Source: Methylobacterium sp. WL119 (GTDB lineage Bacteria; Pseudomonadota; Alphaproteobacteria; Rhizobiales; Beijerinckiaceae). From it: a DNA stretch of 50,589 bases. The notes under the pieces were generated by a model that had not been told where the DNA came from, searched no databases, and was given only the letters and a program-made list of their open reading frames with translations. The position numbers and the translations under genes were made by a program. The stretch covers positions 1-50,589 of the forward strand of contig NZ_VRUU01000028.1 in assembly GCF_008039875.1 (NCBI RefSeq), written 5' to 3'. Of this stretch, positions 25,288 through 34,709 are shown piece after piece (position 1 is the stretch's first letter; each line of letters starts with the position of its first letter).

Positions 25288-25860
25288 ATGACCCTGATGA
25301 CGTTGGCCCTGAGCGGATGGGCCGCGGCGAAGCCGCATCTCGACCTCTTCGGAACCCTCGGCCTGCTGCTCGGCTTCGCCGCCGGGATCCTGCCGCATCG
25401 GCGCGGGATGCTTCTCGCCTCGGCCGGATGCGCCGCCGCCTTCGGCCTGCACTACCTGCATCTCGGCGCGCTCACCGGCACGGCGATGTGCGCCATCGCC
25501 CTGCTGCAGAACCTCGTCTCGGCGCAGGCGATCGGGCCCGCGGGCCGTGCCGCCTGGGTGGCACCACTCTTCGCCGCGACGACGCTGGTCGCCGCCGGGA
25601 CGACGCTGGCGACCTGGTCCGGCTGGCCGTCGGCCTGCGCCGGGCTCGGCGCCCTCCTGGCGACGGCTGCCCGCCTCCAGGGCGATCCGCAGGGCATGCG
25701 GCGCCTCTTCCTCGGCGCCAGCCTGTGCTGGGCCGTCCACAACGGCCTCGTCGGCTCGGTCTTCGGGCTCACCTGCGACCTGCTGACCCTGTCGGGGCTG
25801 GCCCTGTCGCTGGTCCGGCATCAGCGGCGCCCGGCGCCGCGGGCGCTCCCCGCCACCTGA
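25288..25860 (+). CDS. YgjV-family inner-membrane protein
   Basis: A 190-residue protein with five or six hydrophobic helices. Patterns such as LLGFAAGILPHRRGMLLAS, GLHYLHLGALTGTAMC and RLFLGASLCWAVHNGLVGS match the Imp-YgjV family. The function of this family is unknown. The gene stands alone and no ribosome-binding site is strong. The C-terminus is short, basic and cytoplasmic. Confidence 0.78.
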   Translation: MTLMTLALSGWAAAKPHLDLFGTLGLLLGFAAGILPHRRGMLLASAGCAAAFGLHYLHLGALTGTAMCAIALLQNLVSAQAIGPAGRAAWVAPLFAATTLVAAGTTLATWSGWPSACAGLGALLATAARLQGDPQGMRRLFLGASLCWAVHNGLVGSVFGLTCDLLTLSGLALSLVRHQRRPAPRALPAT

Positions 25861-25917
25861 GGCCGCGCCGCGGCGGGCGACGCCGCTTCCCTCCTCCGTC
25901 CCGAGGGGGCGCGACGC

Positions 25918-26382
25918 TCACGCCACGCGGATGTGGGTCGCCACCCGCGGCGGCTCCTCGGCGCCCGTCTCCGCTTCGAGGATGCGCATGTCGAGCCGGC
26001 CCTCGTCGTCGCGGAATACGTCGTAGACGACCCGGTCGACCACGGCGTTGCCGTCGCCGAAGATCAGCACGCGCGGCTTGTGGGCGATCACGTCGTCGAC
26101 GCCGCCGTAGCTCGCCGAGGCAATGATGACCTCGTCGCCGACCTGGCAGGTGCGGGCGGCGGCGCCGTTCAGGACGCAGCAGCGCGAGCCGGCGGGGCCG
26201 TACAGCACGTAGGTGCTGATCCGCGCCCCCGACATCTTGTTCCAGATCTCGACGAATTCGAGCGGATCGAGCCCCGCCTCGCGGCAGAGGTCGGCATCGA
26301 GCGTGATCGAGCCGTGATAGTTCAGGTCGGCGCCCGTCACGCGGATGCCGTGCAGCTTGGCCCGAACGAAGCTCTGCATCAT
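25918..26382 (-). CDS. panD: Aspartate 1-decarboxylase
   Basis: PanD makes beta-alanine for pantothenate and CoA. The pro-enzyme cleaves itself between Gly24 and Ser25 (NYHGSITLD) to form the pyruvoyl group. Other typical parts are [15 protein letters not shown] and [19 protein letters not shown]. The protein is 154 residues, longer than the usual 125-140 because of a C-terminal tail. GGGGAG precedes the double ATG at 26382/26379. CoaA, another CoA-pathway gene, lies about 10 kb away. Confidence 0.94.
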   Translation of the reverse strand: MMQSFVRAKLHGIRVTGADLNYHGSITLDADLCREAGLDPLEFVEIWNKMSGARISTYVLYGPAGSRCCVLNGAAARTCQVGDEVIIASASYGGVDDVIAHKPRVLIFGDGNAVVDRVVYDVFRDDEGRLDMRILEAETGAEEPPRVATHIRVA

Positions 26383-26518
26383 GCTCCCCCGAGCCGGGCG
26401 ACGTCGGCCCGGCGATGCGCGGCCGCACCTCCGAGTCGGGGCGGTCGCGTCGCGCTTCCTACGGCGGCGCATGCCTGCGTGGCAATCGGCCGGTCGGGAC
26501 GCTCCCCTGCCCCCCGCG

Positions 26519-27949
26519 CTACCCCTTGTGCCGCAGCCGGCTCGCGAAGAAGCCGTCGAGGCCGCCGCGCCGGCTGTCCGAGCCTTCGAGGTCGGCCGGG
26601 AGCGTGCGCAGGTCGCCGTCGGCGTTGATCACGCCGTCGACGCCGCCGACCTCGTCCGCCCGCACCGGCACCCGCTCGAACGCGGCGTTGCGCTTCAGGA
26701 AGGCGGCGACCTGGCGCTCGCCCTCCTCCTGCTCCAGCGAGCAGGTGCAGTAGACGAGGCGCCCGCCCGGCCGCACCAGGGTCGCGGCCTTGTCGAGCAG
26801 GCGCGCCTGGAGGAGGTGCAGGCGGATCAGGTCGGATTCGGTCTTGGTCCAGGCGACGTCCGGATGGCGGCGGATCGTGCCGGTGGCCGAGCACGGCGCG
26901 TCGAGCAGCACCGCGTCGAACGGCTTTGGGGGCTCGAAGGCGAGCGCGTCGCCGACGACCACCTCGGCGGTCAGCCCGAGCCGGGCGAGGTTTTCGGACA
27001 AGCGCTCCAGGCGCGGGGCCGAACGGTCCAGCGCGGTCACCACGGCGCCCCGGCTCGCGAGCTGCGCGGTCTTGCCGCCCGGCGCGGCGCAGAGGTCGGC
27101 GATGCGCTCGCCGGGCTGCGCGCCGAGGAGCCGCGCGGGGATCGCGGCGGCGGCATCCTGCACCCACCACGCGCCATCGGCGAAGCCGGGAAGCTCGGAG
27201 ACCGGCACCCGCAGGTCGCCGAGCCGGAGCGAGCCGGTGGGCAGCGCCGCCGCGCCGAGGCGCTCGGCCCAGTCGCCGGCCTCGCCCTTCAGCGTCAGGT
27301 CGATCGCGGCGCCGGCCAGGTGCGCGCGGGCGATGGCGGCGGCTTTCTCCGGCCCGTAGGCCTCGCGCCAGCGCGCGGCCAGCCAATCCGGGGTGTTGGC
27401 CTCGAGCGGGTCGTCGCATTCGGCCAGGATCGCCTCGCGCTCGCGCACGACCCGGCGCAGCACCGCGTTGACGAGGCCGGCGAGATGCCGCGCCTGCGGA
27501 TCGGCCTTGGCCAGGCGCACCGCGAGGTCGACCGCGGCATGGTCGGGAACGGCGAGGTCGAGGATCTGGGCGGCGCCGGTGGCGAGCAGCGCGACGAGGC
27601 GCGGCTTGTCCTCGGGCAGGCCCTGCTCCATCCGCGCGGCGAGCGCGCGCCGGAGGAAGCCGAGGCGGCGGAAGGTGACCGTGGCGATGGCCCGCGCCAG
27701 ACCGGCATCGCCGGCGTCGAGCCCCGCGACGCGGGACGCCTGGGCCAGCGCATCCTCCAGGGCGAGGGCGCGGTTCTTGCCCAGCAGGTCGGCGACGACG
27801 GCGTGCGCCACCCGGCGCGCGGCGAGGCCGGCGACGTCCGCCTCGACCGCCTCCGGTGCGGATTTCGGCGGCGATTTCGGCCCCGGGCGCGGACCCTTGG
27901 TCGCGCCCGCCGCCCGCGCCGGCCCGGACGCGTTGCGCCCTCTGCCCAT
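26519..27949 (-). CDS. rsmB: 16S rRNA (cytosine-967-C5)-methyltransferase RsmB
   Basis: A 476-residue rRNA m5C methyltransferase. After a basic low-complexity N-terminus of about 35 residues there is a NusB-like RNA-binding domain ([16 protein letters not shown]). The catalytic domain has the SAM site [12 protein letters not shown] and the two cysteines in [15 protein letters not shown] and [12 protein letters not shown]. The start MGRGRN has AGGAAG upstream. It is divergent from the DUF1674 gene. Confidence 0.93.
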   Translation of the reverse strand: MGRGRNASGPARAAGATKGPRPGPKSPPKSAPEAVEADVAGLAARRVAHAVVADLLGKNRALALEDALAQASRVAGLDAGDAGLARAIATVTFRRLGFLRRALAARMEQGLPEDKPRLVALLATGAAQILDLAVPDHAAVDLAVRLAKADPQARHLAGLVNAVLRRVVREREAILAECDDPLEANTPDWLAARWREAYGPEKAAAIARAHLAGAAIDLTLKGEAGDWAERLGAAALPTGSLRLGDLRVPVSELPGFADGAWWVQDAAAAIPARLLGAQPGERIADLCAAPGGKTAQLASRGAVVTALDRSAPRLERLSENLARLGLTAEVVVGDALAFEPPKPFDAVLLDAPCSATGTIRRHPDVAWTKTESDLIRLHLLQARLLDKAATLVRPGGRLVYCTCSLEQEEGERQVAAFLKRNAAFERVPVRADEVGGVDGVINADGDLRTLPADLEGSDSRRGGLDGFFASRLRHKG

Positions 27950-28027
27950 GGATGCCACTTCCTGAAAGACCCTTCGTGCCGGCGTGCTGCCGCCGGACCC
28001 CGATGCCCTCCCACTTGAGCGAGTCCG

Positions 28028-28279
28028 ATGCAAGGTGAAACCAGCCGCGACGGGACCGACGAAGCCCGGACCGAACACGTCGAGGACGGCGGCGGGACCG
28101 CCCCCCGTCCCCTCACCCCGGCGGCCGCGCGCGCCCTGGCGGAGGCGGCCGAGCGCCGCAGGGCGATCGACGCGCGGGCCGCCGCGGTCTCGGCCGCCCC
28201 CGAGCGCCTCGGGCGCGGCGGCCTGGAGCCGGTCCGCTACGACGACTGGGAGGTGAAGGGGCTCGCCGTCGACTTCTGA
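28028..28279 (+). CDS. DUF1674 protein (succinate dehydrogenase assembly factor 4-like)
   Basis: An 83-residue protein ending with the family hallmark RGGLEPVRYDDWEVKGLAVDF, here read in two parts RGGLEPVRYDDWE and VKGLAVDF. Eukaryotic SDHAF4 binds the flavinated SdhA subunit. Bacterial members are inferred to do the same. No sdh genes are nearby. The N-terminal half is acidic, then Ala-rich. Confidence 0.88.
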   Translation: MQGETSRDGTDEARTEHVEDGGGTAPRPLTPAAARALAEAAERRRAIDARAAAVSAAPERLGRGGLEPVRYDDWEVKGLAVDF

Positions 28280-28357
28280 CGTCGCGCCTCGCCGGCCGGA
28301 ACGACCGTGCCGGCCCGCTGTTGGGCTCGCGAAGCATACGGCGAGACGAGGGACCCG

Positions 28358-28666
28358 ATGGCGACCAAGGTATCGAGCAAGGATGCGCCAAGCGGCGCCG
28401 ACGGCGAGATCGCGCTCGCGAAGGGCGCGCTGGTCGCCATGCGGATGTGGCGCGACGAGCCGCCGACCGACGACAAGCCGAGCACCACCTCGGAGCACGA
28501 GACCGTGGGCTACGTGATCGCCGGCCGGGCCAAGCTGGTGCTCGAGGACCGGACGGTCGCACTGGAGCCCGGCGATTCCTACTGCGTGCCGGCCGGCATC
28601 GCGCACACCTACCACATCCTGGAGACCTTCACGGCGATCGAGGCGACGGCCCCGCCCGCCGCCTAA
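28358..28666 (+). CDS. Small cupin-domain protein
   Basis: A 102-residue single cupin. Metal-site candidates are His residues in TTSEHETVGYVIAG and PAGIAHTYHIL, with the turn LEPGDSYCVP. It may bind a small ligand or metal, but no function can be assigned. ATG 28358 follows GAGG. It is convergent with the L,D-transpeptidase gene. Confidence 0.8.
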   Translation: MATKVSSKDAPSGADGEIALAKGALVAMRMWRDEPPTDDKPSTTSEHETVGYVIAGRAKLVLEDRTVALEPGDSYCVPAGIAHTYHILETFTAIEATAPPAA

Positions 28667-28686
28667 TCCCGCGGGCTCCGGGGCGT

Positions 28687-29202
28687 TCAGTGCGTCACGT
28701 AGACCGGGGTGCCGACCGAGACGCGGTCGTAGAGGTCGACCACGTCCTGGTTGTACATCCGGATGCAGCCGTAGGAGGCCCAGGTGCCGACCGAGCTCGG
28801 GCGGTTGGTGCCGTGGATGGCGTATTCGCCGCCCGACAGCGTCATCGCGGCGGCGCCCATCGGGTTGTGCGGCGAGCCGCCGGCGATCAGGTTCGGCAGG
28901 CGCGGGTTGTCGCGCTTGACCTCGCTCGGCGGCGACCATGCCGGCTGCACGTACTTGCCGTCGATCGACTTGGTGCCGAACCACTGCTTGCCCGGCTTGC
29001 CGACCGCGACGGGGTAGCGGATCGCGGTTCCGTCGCCGTTCACGAGGTAGAGCCGGCGCTGCGAGACGCTGATCACCACCGAGCCCGGCATCACCCCGTC
29101 CGAGAACGGCACCACCTCGCGTGCCAGGGCCGGCGCCCCCGCGACGAGACCGGCCAGCAGCGCGCCGCCGAGGCTCGTGGACACGTACTTCCTGACCGAC
29201 AT
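28687..29202 (-). CDS. L,D-transpeptidase (YkuD family)
   Basis: A 171-residue periplasmic enzyme with signal peptide (YVSTSLGGALLAGLVAGAPALA). The YkuD domain starts at VVISVSQRRLYLV and has the catalytic His130 (AIHGTN) and Cys146 (SYGCIRMYN). Such enzymes make 3-3 peptidoglycan cross-links or attach proteins to it. ATG 29202 follows AGGAAG. Confidence 0.92.
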   Translation of the reverse strand: MSVRKYVSTSLGGALLAGLVAGAPALAREVVPFSDGVMPGSVVISVSQRRLYLVNGDGTAIRYPVAVGKPGKQWFGTKSIDGKYVQPAWSPPSEVKRDNPRLPNLIAGGSPHNPMGAAAMTLSGGEYAIHGTNRPSSVGTWASYGCIRMYNQDVVDLYDRVSVGTPVYVTH

Positions 29203-29300
29203 CTTGGGATCTTCCTGCAAAGCGTGACCGTTCGCTGCAGCAATAATCCACGGCCAAGCTCGGCGTTCCAGCTCATCCTGCGACGACTGCGGGCTTGCTC

Positions 29301-29321
29301 ACCGTCTTCGGGGAAGACGGT
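29301..29321. other. Hairpin between the L,D-transpeptidase gene and bluB
   Basis: ACCGTCTTC and GAAGACGGT form a nine-base-pair stem with a GGG centre. AAAAA follows on the plus strand, so the T-run would precede the stem on the minus strand. It therefore does not look like a standard terminator for bluB, whose stop is only 55 bp away. Confidence 0.4.
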
Positions 29322-29375
29322 AAAAAGCGCCGGGCTTGATCGTGATAAAGGCGATCGTCCGTCGAAAGATCTGCT

Positions 29376-30023
29376 TTACCGCTCGATCAGATCCAGCGCC
29401 GTCGCGTCCTGGGCCTGCCAGCCGTGGCGGACGAGCTCGGGGTCGGCATGCTCCTCGACGGGCCAGCCGACGCAGAGGTAGGCGACGAGGTGCCAGCTGC
29501 CCGGCACGTCCAGCAGCGCCGCGATGCGCGCCGGCTCGAGGATCGAGACCCATCCGGTGCCGAGGCCGCGGGCGCGGGCGGCGAGCCAGAAGGTCTGCAC
29601 GGCGCCGACCACGGAGTAGCGCAGCATCTCCGGCATGGTCGCGCGACCGAGGCCGTGGCCCGCCTCGGTCGCCTCGTCGCAGAAGACCGCCAGGTGCACC
29701 GGCGCCTCGCGCAGGCCCGCGAGCTTCAGGGCGCGATACTGCGCCTGGCGGGCGTCGGCGTAGCGCAGGGCCGCATCGGCGTTGCAGCGCTCGAAGCTCG
29801 CGACCACGCCGGCGCGGCGCTCGGGGTCGGCGACGCGCACGAAGCGCCACGGCTGGCTGTTGCCGACGGAAGGGCTGCGATGGGCCGCCGCCAGGCTCTG
29901 GCGGAGCAGGGCCTCGTCCACCGGGTCGGGCCGGAAGCGGCGCACGTCGCGGCGCCACGCGAACAGGTCGTCGAGCGCCTGCCGGAAGTCGTCGTCGAAG
30001 CGGGGCGGGCGGGGGTCGGTCAT
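29376..30023 (-). CDS. bluB: 5,6-dimethylbenzimidazole synthase BluB
   Basis: BluB (215 residues) breaks down reduced FMN with oxygen to give 5,6-dimethylbenzimidazole, the lower ligand of vitamin B12. It is a nitroreductase-fold protein. Typical parts are DDLFAWRRDVRRFRPDPVD, AHRSPSVGNSQPWRFV and GTGWVSILEP. AGGCGG precedes ATG 30023. No other cobalamin genes are near. A terminator-like element lies about 80 bp upstream. Confidence 0.92.
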   Translation of the reverse strand: MTDPRPPRFDDDFRQALDDLFAWRRDVRRFRPDPVDEALLRQSLAAAHRSPSVGNSQPWRFVRVADPERRAGVVASFERCNADAALRYADARQAQYRALKLAGLREAPVHLAVFCDEATEAGHGLGRATMPEMLRYSVVGAVQTFWLAARARGLGTGWVSILEPARIAALLDVPGSWHLVAYLCVGWPVEEHADPELVRHGWQAQDATALDLIER

Positions 30024-30437
30024 GGTCGGTCCGCCTCATAGCGGGTTTTGCGCCTTCCCGCTGCCCGTGGGCCCCGGGGAGATCGAACGGGCCGGGCGGG
30101 CACAAAAAAAGGCCGCCCTCGCGGGCGGCCTGAAGTCCTTGGGTCTCGAAACCTCTGGGATGTCGCGTCGTGGGATCCGGTGACGCCCGAGGGCTGGGGA
30201 GCTCGGGATTCGGGCGTCGACGGGCACGACCCGACGAGGGTTCGGCCTTCGTTGTCGCGCCGCAACGCGGCTCGGGAAAGGCGCGATCGGGGCGAAAGCG
30301 CGGCATTTGTTTCTTGTGCGTGTCCCGTCCGCAACGAATCGGATCGCCGCCGCGGGACTCTTGCGGCCCGGCCACCCGAGGCCCATCCTCAGCGGCTGAC
30401 GGCAAGACGACGGCGGCAGGCCGACGGCGGAGGAACG
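30024..30437. other. Gene-free interval upstream of bluB; possible leader or small RNA
   Basis: About 410 bp without a credible protein: frames across it are Arg/Pro-rich shadows. A strong minus-strand terminator (30104-30130) is the only clear signal. A B12 box, 6S, SRP, RNase P and tmRNA hallmarks were looked for by eye and not found. The rest is GC-rich with several short inverted repeats. Confidence 0.5.
30104..30130 (-). terminator. Strong minus-strand intrinsic terminator upstream of bluB
   Basis: GGCCGCCC (30111-30118) and GGGCGGCC (30123-30130) form an eight-base-pair stem with a four-base loop. Read on the minus strand it is followed by seven T. No minus-strand protein gene ends here, and bluB starts 81 bp further on, so it ends a small RNA or acts as an attenuator in the bluB leader. 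Confidence 0.8.
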
Positions 30438-30812
30438 ATGACCGAGCGGACGAGCGGCGAGATCCGGACAGACGATTCGACGGCCCGCGTGGTCCCCTTC
30501 CCGAGCCCATCCACCGCCCCGCAGATCGCGTTCGATCGGCACGAGCTGCGCACGATCTTCAACCTCTACGGCCGCCGGGTCGCGGAGGGGGAGTGGCGCG
30601 ACTACGCCCTCGACTTCCGCCGCGACAAGGCGGTGTTCTCGATCTACCGCCGCACCTCCGAGATGCCGCTCTACCGGATCGAGAAGGACCCGAAGCTCGC
30701 GCGCCGCCAGGGCGCCTACGCCGTGGTCGCCGCCACCGGCGTGGTGCTCAAGCGCGGCACCGACCTCGCCCGCGTGCTCGCGGTGCTGGAGAAGCCCCTG
30801 CGGGCCGTGTGA
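30438..30812 (+). CDS. DUF2794 protein
   Basis: A 124-residue protein of the alphaproteobacterial DUF2794 family. The core is IAFDRHELRTIFNLYGRRVA and GEWRDYALDFRRDKAVFSIY, ending with VVAATGVVLKRGTDL. Function is unknown. GGCGGAGGAAC gives a strong ribosome-binding site for ATG 30438. It appears to be a single-gene unit. Confidence 0.87.
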   Translation: MTERTSGEIRTDDSTARVVPFPSPSTAPQIAFDRHELRTIFNLYGRRVAEGEWRDYALDFRRDKAVFSIYRRTSEMPLYRIEKDPKLARRQGAYAVVAATGVVLKRGTDLARVLAVLEKPLRAV

Positions 30813-31039
30813 AGCGTTCGGATTTCTGCGCGGCGATCCTTCGTCCGGTGCCGTCTTGGCCGATGGTACGCTCGCTGCGCGCCCGGATCGCGGCGCGGGG
30901 GGGCCTTCCCCCGGGCAGGCGATCGGCCTCGCACATCTTCAGATTCCTTTTCCGGACCCTCCCCGTCATCCCGGGGCTGCGCAGGGCGGACATTGCCCGC
31001 TGGGGGAAGTGGCGCGGCGTAAGCGTAGCTCCCCCGGAA

Positions 31040-31077
31040 CGAAGAAGGCCCCGGCGTTTCCGCCGGGGCCTTCTTCG
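31040..31077. terminator. Bidirectional hairpin terminator between the DUF2794 and BI-1 genes
   Basis: GAAGAAGGCCCCGGCG and its complement form a 16-base-pair stem around TTTC. It lies 20 bp after the BI-1 stop on the minus strand and about 230 bp after the DUF2794 stop. TTCTTC provides the short U-rich tail each way. Confidence 0.8.
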
Positions 31078-31097
31078 TTCGTCCGGTCCGTTTTCGC

Positions 31098-31865
31098 TCA
31101 GCGGCGGTCGCCGAGGAGCGAGAGCAGGAACTGGAACATGTTGATGAAGTCGAGGTACAGCGTCAGCGCGCCGTTGACCGACATCTTGGCCGCCGCTTCG
31201 CCGTCGAAGCCGCTGGAGAGATACATCTCCTTCAGCTTCTGGGTGTCGTAGGCGGTGAGCCCCGCGAAGATCAGCACGCCGAGCACCGAGACGGCGAACT
31301 GCAGCGCCGACGAGGCCAGGAAGATGTTGACGATCGAGGCGATGATGATGCCGATCAGGCCCATCATCAGGAACGAGCCCATCCCCGAGAGGCTGCGCTT
31401 GGTGGTGTAGCCGTAGAGGCTCAGCGCGCCGAAGGTCGCCGAGGTGATGAAGAACACCCGCACCACGCTGGCGCCGGTGAACACCAGCAGCAGCGTCGAC
31501 ATCGAGGCGCCCATCACCGCCGCGAAGGCGAAGAACATCGTCCGCGCCGACGAGGCCGACATCCGGTCCATCCGCATCGAGAAGACCAGGATGAAGGCGA
31601 GCGGGGCGAACATCAGAACCCACTTGAGCGGGCTGTTATAGAGCGTCTGGCCGAACGGGGTCAGGGCGAGGCGGCCGCTCGCGGTCGCGGTGGTGGCGGC
31701 CATGTTGAGGCCGAGCGCGACGAGGCCGGAGATGCCGAGCCCGACGACCATGTTGTTGTAGACGCCGAGCATGAAGGTCCGCAGGCCCTGGTCGAACGCG
31801 ACCTGGGTGCCGGCCTGCGACGGCGCCTGGGCGCCGTAGCGGAAGGGAGAGTTGTCGAATGCCAT
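31098..31865 (-). CDS. Bax inhibitor-1 (BI-1/YbhL) family membrane protein
   Basis: A 255-residue protein with seven membrane helices. Family features are a cytoplasmic N-terminus, GLTAYDTQKLKEMY in the last third and an ending LDFINMFQFLLSLLG. Bacterial BI-1 proteins act as pH-sensitive calcium leak channels (e.g. YetJ) or affect membrane protease function. GAGG precedes ATG 31865. A promoter is seen about 90 bp upstream. Confidence 0.93.
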   Translation of the reverse strand: MAFDNSPFRYGAQAPSQAGTQVAFDQGLRTFMLGVYNNMVVGLGISGLVALGLNMAATTATASGRLALTPFGQTLYNSPLKWVLMFAPLAFILVFSMRMDRMSASSARTMFFAFAAVMGASMSTLLLVFTGASVVRVFFITSATFGALSLYGYTTKRSLSGMGSFLMMGLIGIIIASIVNIFLASSALQFAVSVLGVLIFAGLTAYDTQKLKEMYLSSGFDGEAAAKMSVNGALTLYLDFINMFQFLLSLLGDRR

Positions 31866-31955
31866 GGGAGTGACCTCGGAAGGCTCGCTCGTGCGTGGTG
31901 TTTGAGACGAGGCCCACGCAGGGGACCTCTGGCGCCATCGAGCGCCTCGTGTCGG

Positions 31956-31984
31956 AATATGTTGCTTTCGGCCGCCCCGCACAA
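31956..31984 (-). promoter_or_regulatory. Likely sigma-70 promoter for the BI-1 gene
   Basis: On the minus strand TTGTGC, a 17-base spacer and CATATT lie in order about 90-120 bp before the BI-1 start. This is one of the few good -35/-10 pairs in this GC-rich window. Confidence 0.5.
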
Positions 31985-32138
31985 GAGCCCGGCAGAGCTT
32001 GAAAAAGCGCTTTCGATGAATCCCCGCGGGTGAAATTTGTTCACGAAGTCTGGGATTAAAGTTCGCTGCTACTTCGCCGACGGCTCCCGATGCCGTCGTT
32101 CACGATCGCGGCAAGCTCACGCGGGGGATACGCAAGGG

Positions 32139-34709
32139 TCACGACTGCCGCAGGTACGGTGCAGGCTTCTGGCCGAGGATGCGCCAGGTCCCGGCGAGCC
32201 CCAGCACCACGGCGAGCACCACCGCGGCCGCGGCCGCCGCCAACGCCCCCGACAGGTCGAGGACGAAGTCGAGGCGCATCACCCGGGTGACGATCACCCA
32301 GCCGGCGAGCGTGCCGGCGAGCAGCCCGAACAGGGCGGTGACGAGGCCGAGCGCCCCGTATTCGAGGCCGTAGGCGGCCAGCAGCCGTCCGCGGGTCGCG
32401 CCGAGCACCTTCAGCACCACGGCGTCGTAGAGCCGCGCCCGGTGCCCCGCGGCGATGGCGCCGGCCAGCACGAACAGGCTCGCCAGCACCGCCACCGCGC
32501 TCGCGCCGCGGATCGCCAGCACCAGCCGGCCGACGAGGTCGCCGACGGCATCGAGGGCGTCCTTCACCCGTACGCTGGTGACGGAGGGGAACGCCTTGGC
32601 GACGTCGCGCAGGATCCGGTTCTCGACCGCGCCGTCGGTGCCCCCGGGCAGGGTGAGCGTCGCCAGGTCCGAGTGCGGCGCGCCGCGGAAGGTGCCGGGG
32701 GAGAACACCATCACGAAGTTGATGCCGAGGTTGCGCCACTCGACCTTGCGCAGGTTGGCGATGGTGGCGGTGAGGTTCCGCCCGAGCACGTTGACGGTGA
32801 CGCGGCTGCCGACCTTGAGGCCGAGGTTTTTCGCGAGATCCGCTTCGAACGAGACCAGCGGCGTCCTGGCTTGTTCCGCGTTCCACCACGTGCCTGCGGT
32901 GAGCGTCGAGCCCTCTGGCACGTCCTCGGCGTAGGTGATGCCCCGGTCGCCGTCGAGGACCCAGGCGGCGTCCTCCGGCGGGCGGATCTTCTCGGCCGGG
33001 ACGTCGTCCAGCGCCACGATGCGGCCACGCATCATCGGCACCCGCTCGATCTTGGCGCTGGGCGCCTGGCGCGCGAGGAAGTCGTGGAAGGCGCCCGAAT
33101 CGGCGGCCGGGATGTCCAGGAAGAACAGGTTCGGCGCGCGCGCCGGAAGGGTCGCCGAGATGGTGCGGCGCACGTTCACGTCGATCAGGCTCAGGGTCAC
33201 CAGCAGGGTCACGCCGAGGCCGAGGGAGAGGACGATGGCCGGCGTCAGGGCGCCGGGGCGGTGGAGGTTGGCCAAGGCCATCCGCGGCGCGGCCCGCCGC
33301 GGATGCGGCAGCCGGCGGGCGAGCGCCATCACGCCGACCGCGACCAGCCGCAGCAGGCCGAAGGCGAGGCCGGCGGCGGCGATGAAGATCAGCGCCACGC
33401 GCCGGTCGAAGGCGGTGCCGACGGCGAGCCCCACCAGGGCGGCGAGCGCCAGCGCCAGGGTCGCCCGGTAGCGCGGGCGGATGCCGCTGGCTGCCGGGTC
33501 GACGGCGTCGCGAAACAGCCCCGAGACCGGGACGTCGTGGGCGCGCCCCAGGGGCGTGATCGCGAAGGCCAGGGCCGTGAGGAGCCCGTAGGCCGCCGCC
33601 TGGAGCAGCTCGAGGGGCGCCAGCGTCGGGTTCAGCGGCAGGGGCAGGCTGTCCCGGAACAGCGCGTCGAGGGCGAAGGGCAGCGCGGCGCCCACAGTGA
33701 GCCCGATCGCCGTGCCGAGCCCGGCGATCAGCATCACCTGCGTCAGGTACAAGGCGACGACCTTCGAGCCCGGCGCACCGACGCTCTTCAGGGTCGCGAT
33801 CGAGGGGCGCTTGCGCTCGACGAAGGCGTTGACGGCGTTGGCGACGCCGACCCCGCCGACGATCAGCGCGGTGAGGCCGACCAGCGTCAGGAACTGGGTG
33901 AAGCGCTCGATGCTCTTGGAGAACCGCGGGTCGGCATTGGTGCGCGCCCGCATCTCCCAGCCGGCCTGCGGAGCGGCCGCCGCGATCCGGGCGGCGGCGG
34001 CGTCGAGGCCCGCATCGTCGGCGCCGGGCAGCAGCAGCCGGTAGCTCCAGCGGTTAAGGCTTCCCGGCTGGACCAGGCCGGTGCGGCGCAGCGCATCTTG
34101 CGACACGATCAGCCGCGGCCCGAAGCCGATGCCGCCGGCGATCTTGTCGGGCTCCGAGACGAGGGTCGCGCGGATGGCGAAGGGCCGGCCGGCGAGCGTG
34201 ATCCGGTCGCCGACCTTGAGGTCGAGGCGGGTCAGCAGCGCCGGGTCGGCGAGCGCGCCGTCGATCCTGTCACGCTCGGCCAGCAGGTCGGCGAGGGGCG
34301 CCTGCGGCTCGGTGACGAGCTCTCCGGCGGTCGGGTAGCCGGCATCGACCGCCTTCAGCTCGACCAGCGCCGCGCCCTCGCCCGCCACCGCCATGGCGCG
34401 GAGCGAGGCGACCACGTCGACACGCCCCTGCGCGTCGAGCACCGCGCGCTCCGGCTCCGTCGCCTCGCGGTTGATCAGGCTGTAGCTGAGGTCGCCGCCG
34501 AGGATGCGCTTGCCCTCGCGGCCGAGCCCGTCCGACAGCGAGCGCGAGATCGAGGCGACCCCGGCGATCGCCGCGACGCCGAGCGCGATGCAGGCGAGAA
34601 ACACGGCGAAGCCGCGCAAGCCCCCGCGGAGCTCGCGCAGCGCGAGGCGCAGGGTCAGCGGCAGGCGCGAGGCGGGCGTCGGCCGGGGCTGGGAGAGGGT
34701 GCCGTGCAT
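32139..34709 (-). CDS. ybbP: ABC transporter permease, YbbP/FtsX family
   Basis: An 856-residue permease with two FtsX-like units. The first helix is near residue 35 (GFAVFLACIALGVAAIAGVAS). A first periplasmic region is followed by a three-helix block near VGLTALIVGGVGVANAVNAF. A second block begins at LTPAIVLSLGLGVTLLVTLS, and the last helices start near ASAVAVLASLFVLAGAIA. Together with the ATPase gene upstream, one base overlapped (TGATG), it forms a YbbA-YbbP-type exporter. The physiological substrate of this family is not settled. Genes lie divergent from tesA, as in Escherichia coli. Confidence 0.92.
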   Translation of the reverse strand: MHGTLSQPRPTPASRLPLTLRLALRELRGGLRGFAVFLACIALGVAAIAGVASISRSLSDGLGREGKRILGGDLSYSLINREATEPERAVLDAQGRVDVVASLRAMAVAGEGAALVELKAVDAGYPTAGELVTEPQAPLADLLAERDRIDGALADPALLTRLDLKVGDRITLAGRPFAIRATLVSEPDKIAGGIGFGPRLIVSQDALRRTGLVQPGSLNRWSYRLLLPGADDAGLDAAAARIAAAAPQAGWEMRARTNADPRFSKSIERFTQFLTLVGLTALIVGGVGVANAVNAFVERKRPSIATLKSVGAPGSKVVALYLTQVMLIAGLGTAIGLTVGAALPFALDALFRDSLPLPLNPTLAPLELLQAAAYGLLTALAFAITPLGRAHDVPVSGLFRDAVDPAASGIRPRYRATLALALAALVGLAVGTAFDRRVALIFIAAAGLAFGLLRLVAVGVMALARRLPHPRRAAPRMALANLHRPGALTPAIVLSLGLGVTLLVTLSLIDVNVRRTISATLPARAPNLFFLDIPAADSGAFHDFLARQAPSAKIERVPMMRGRIVALDDVPAEKIRPPEDAAWVLDGDRGITYAEDVPEGSTLTAGTWWNAEQARTPLVSFEADLAKNLGLKVGSRVTVNVLGRNLTATIANLRKVEWRNLGINFVMVFSPGTFRGAPHSDLATLTLPGGTDGAVENRILRDVAKAFPSVTSVRVKDALDAVGDLVGRLVLAIRGASAVAVLASLFVLAGAIAAGHRARLYDAVVLKVLGATRGRLLAAYGLEYGALGLVTALFGLLAGTLAGWVIVTRVMRLDFVLDLSGALAAAAAAVVLAVVLGLAGTWRILGQKPAPYLRQS

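Noticed and set aside
30024..30437. Cobalamin riboswitch upstream of bluB
   Set aside because: The B12-box pattern (GCCAGGAGACCTGCC-like) and the GGGAA...GGTG core were looked for on the minus strand and not found. Only the terminator remains, so the interval is reported as unassigned.
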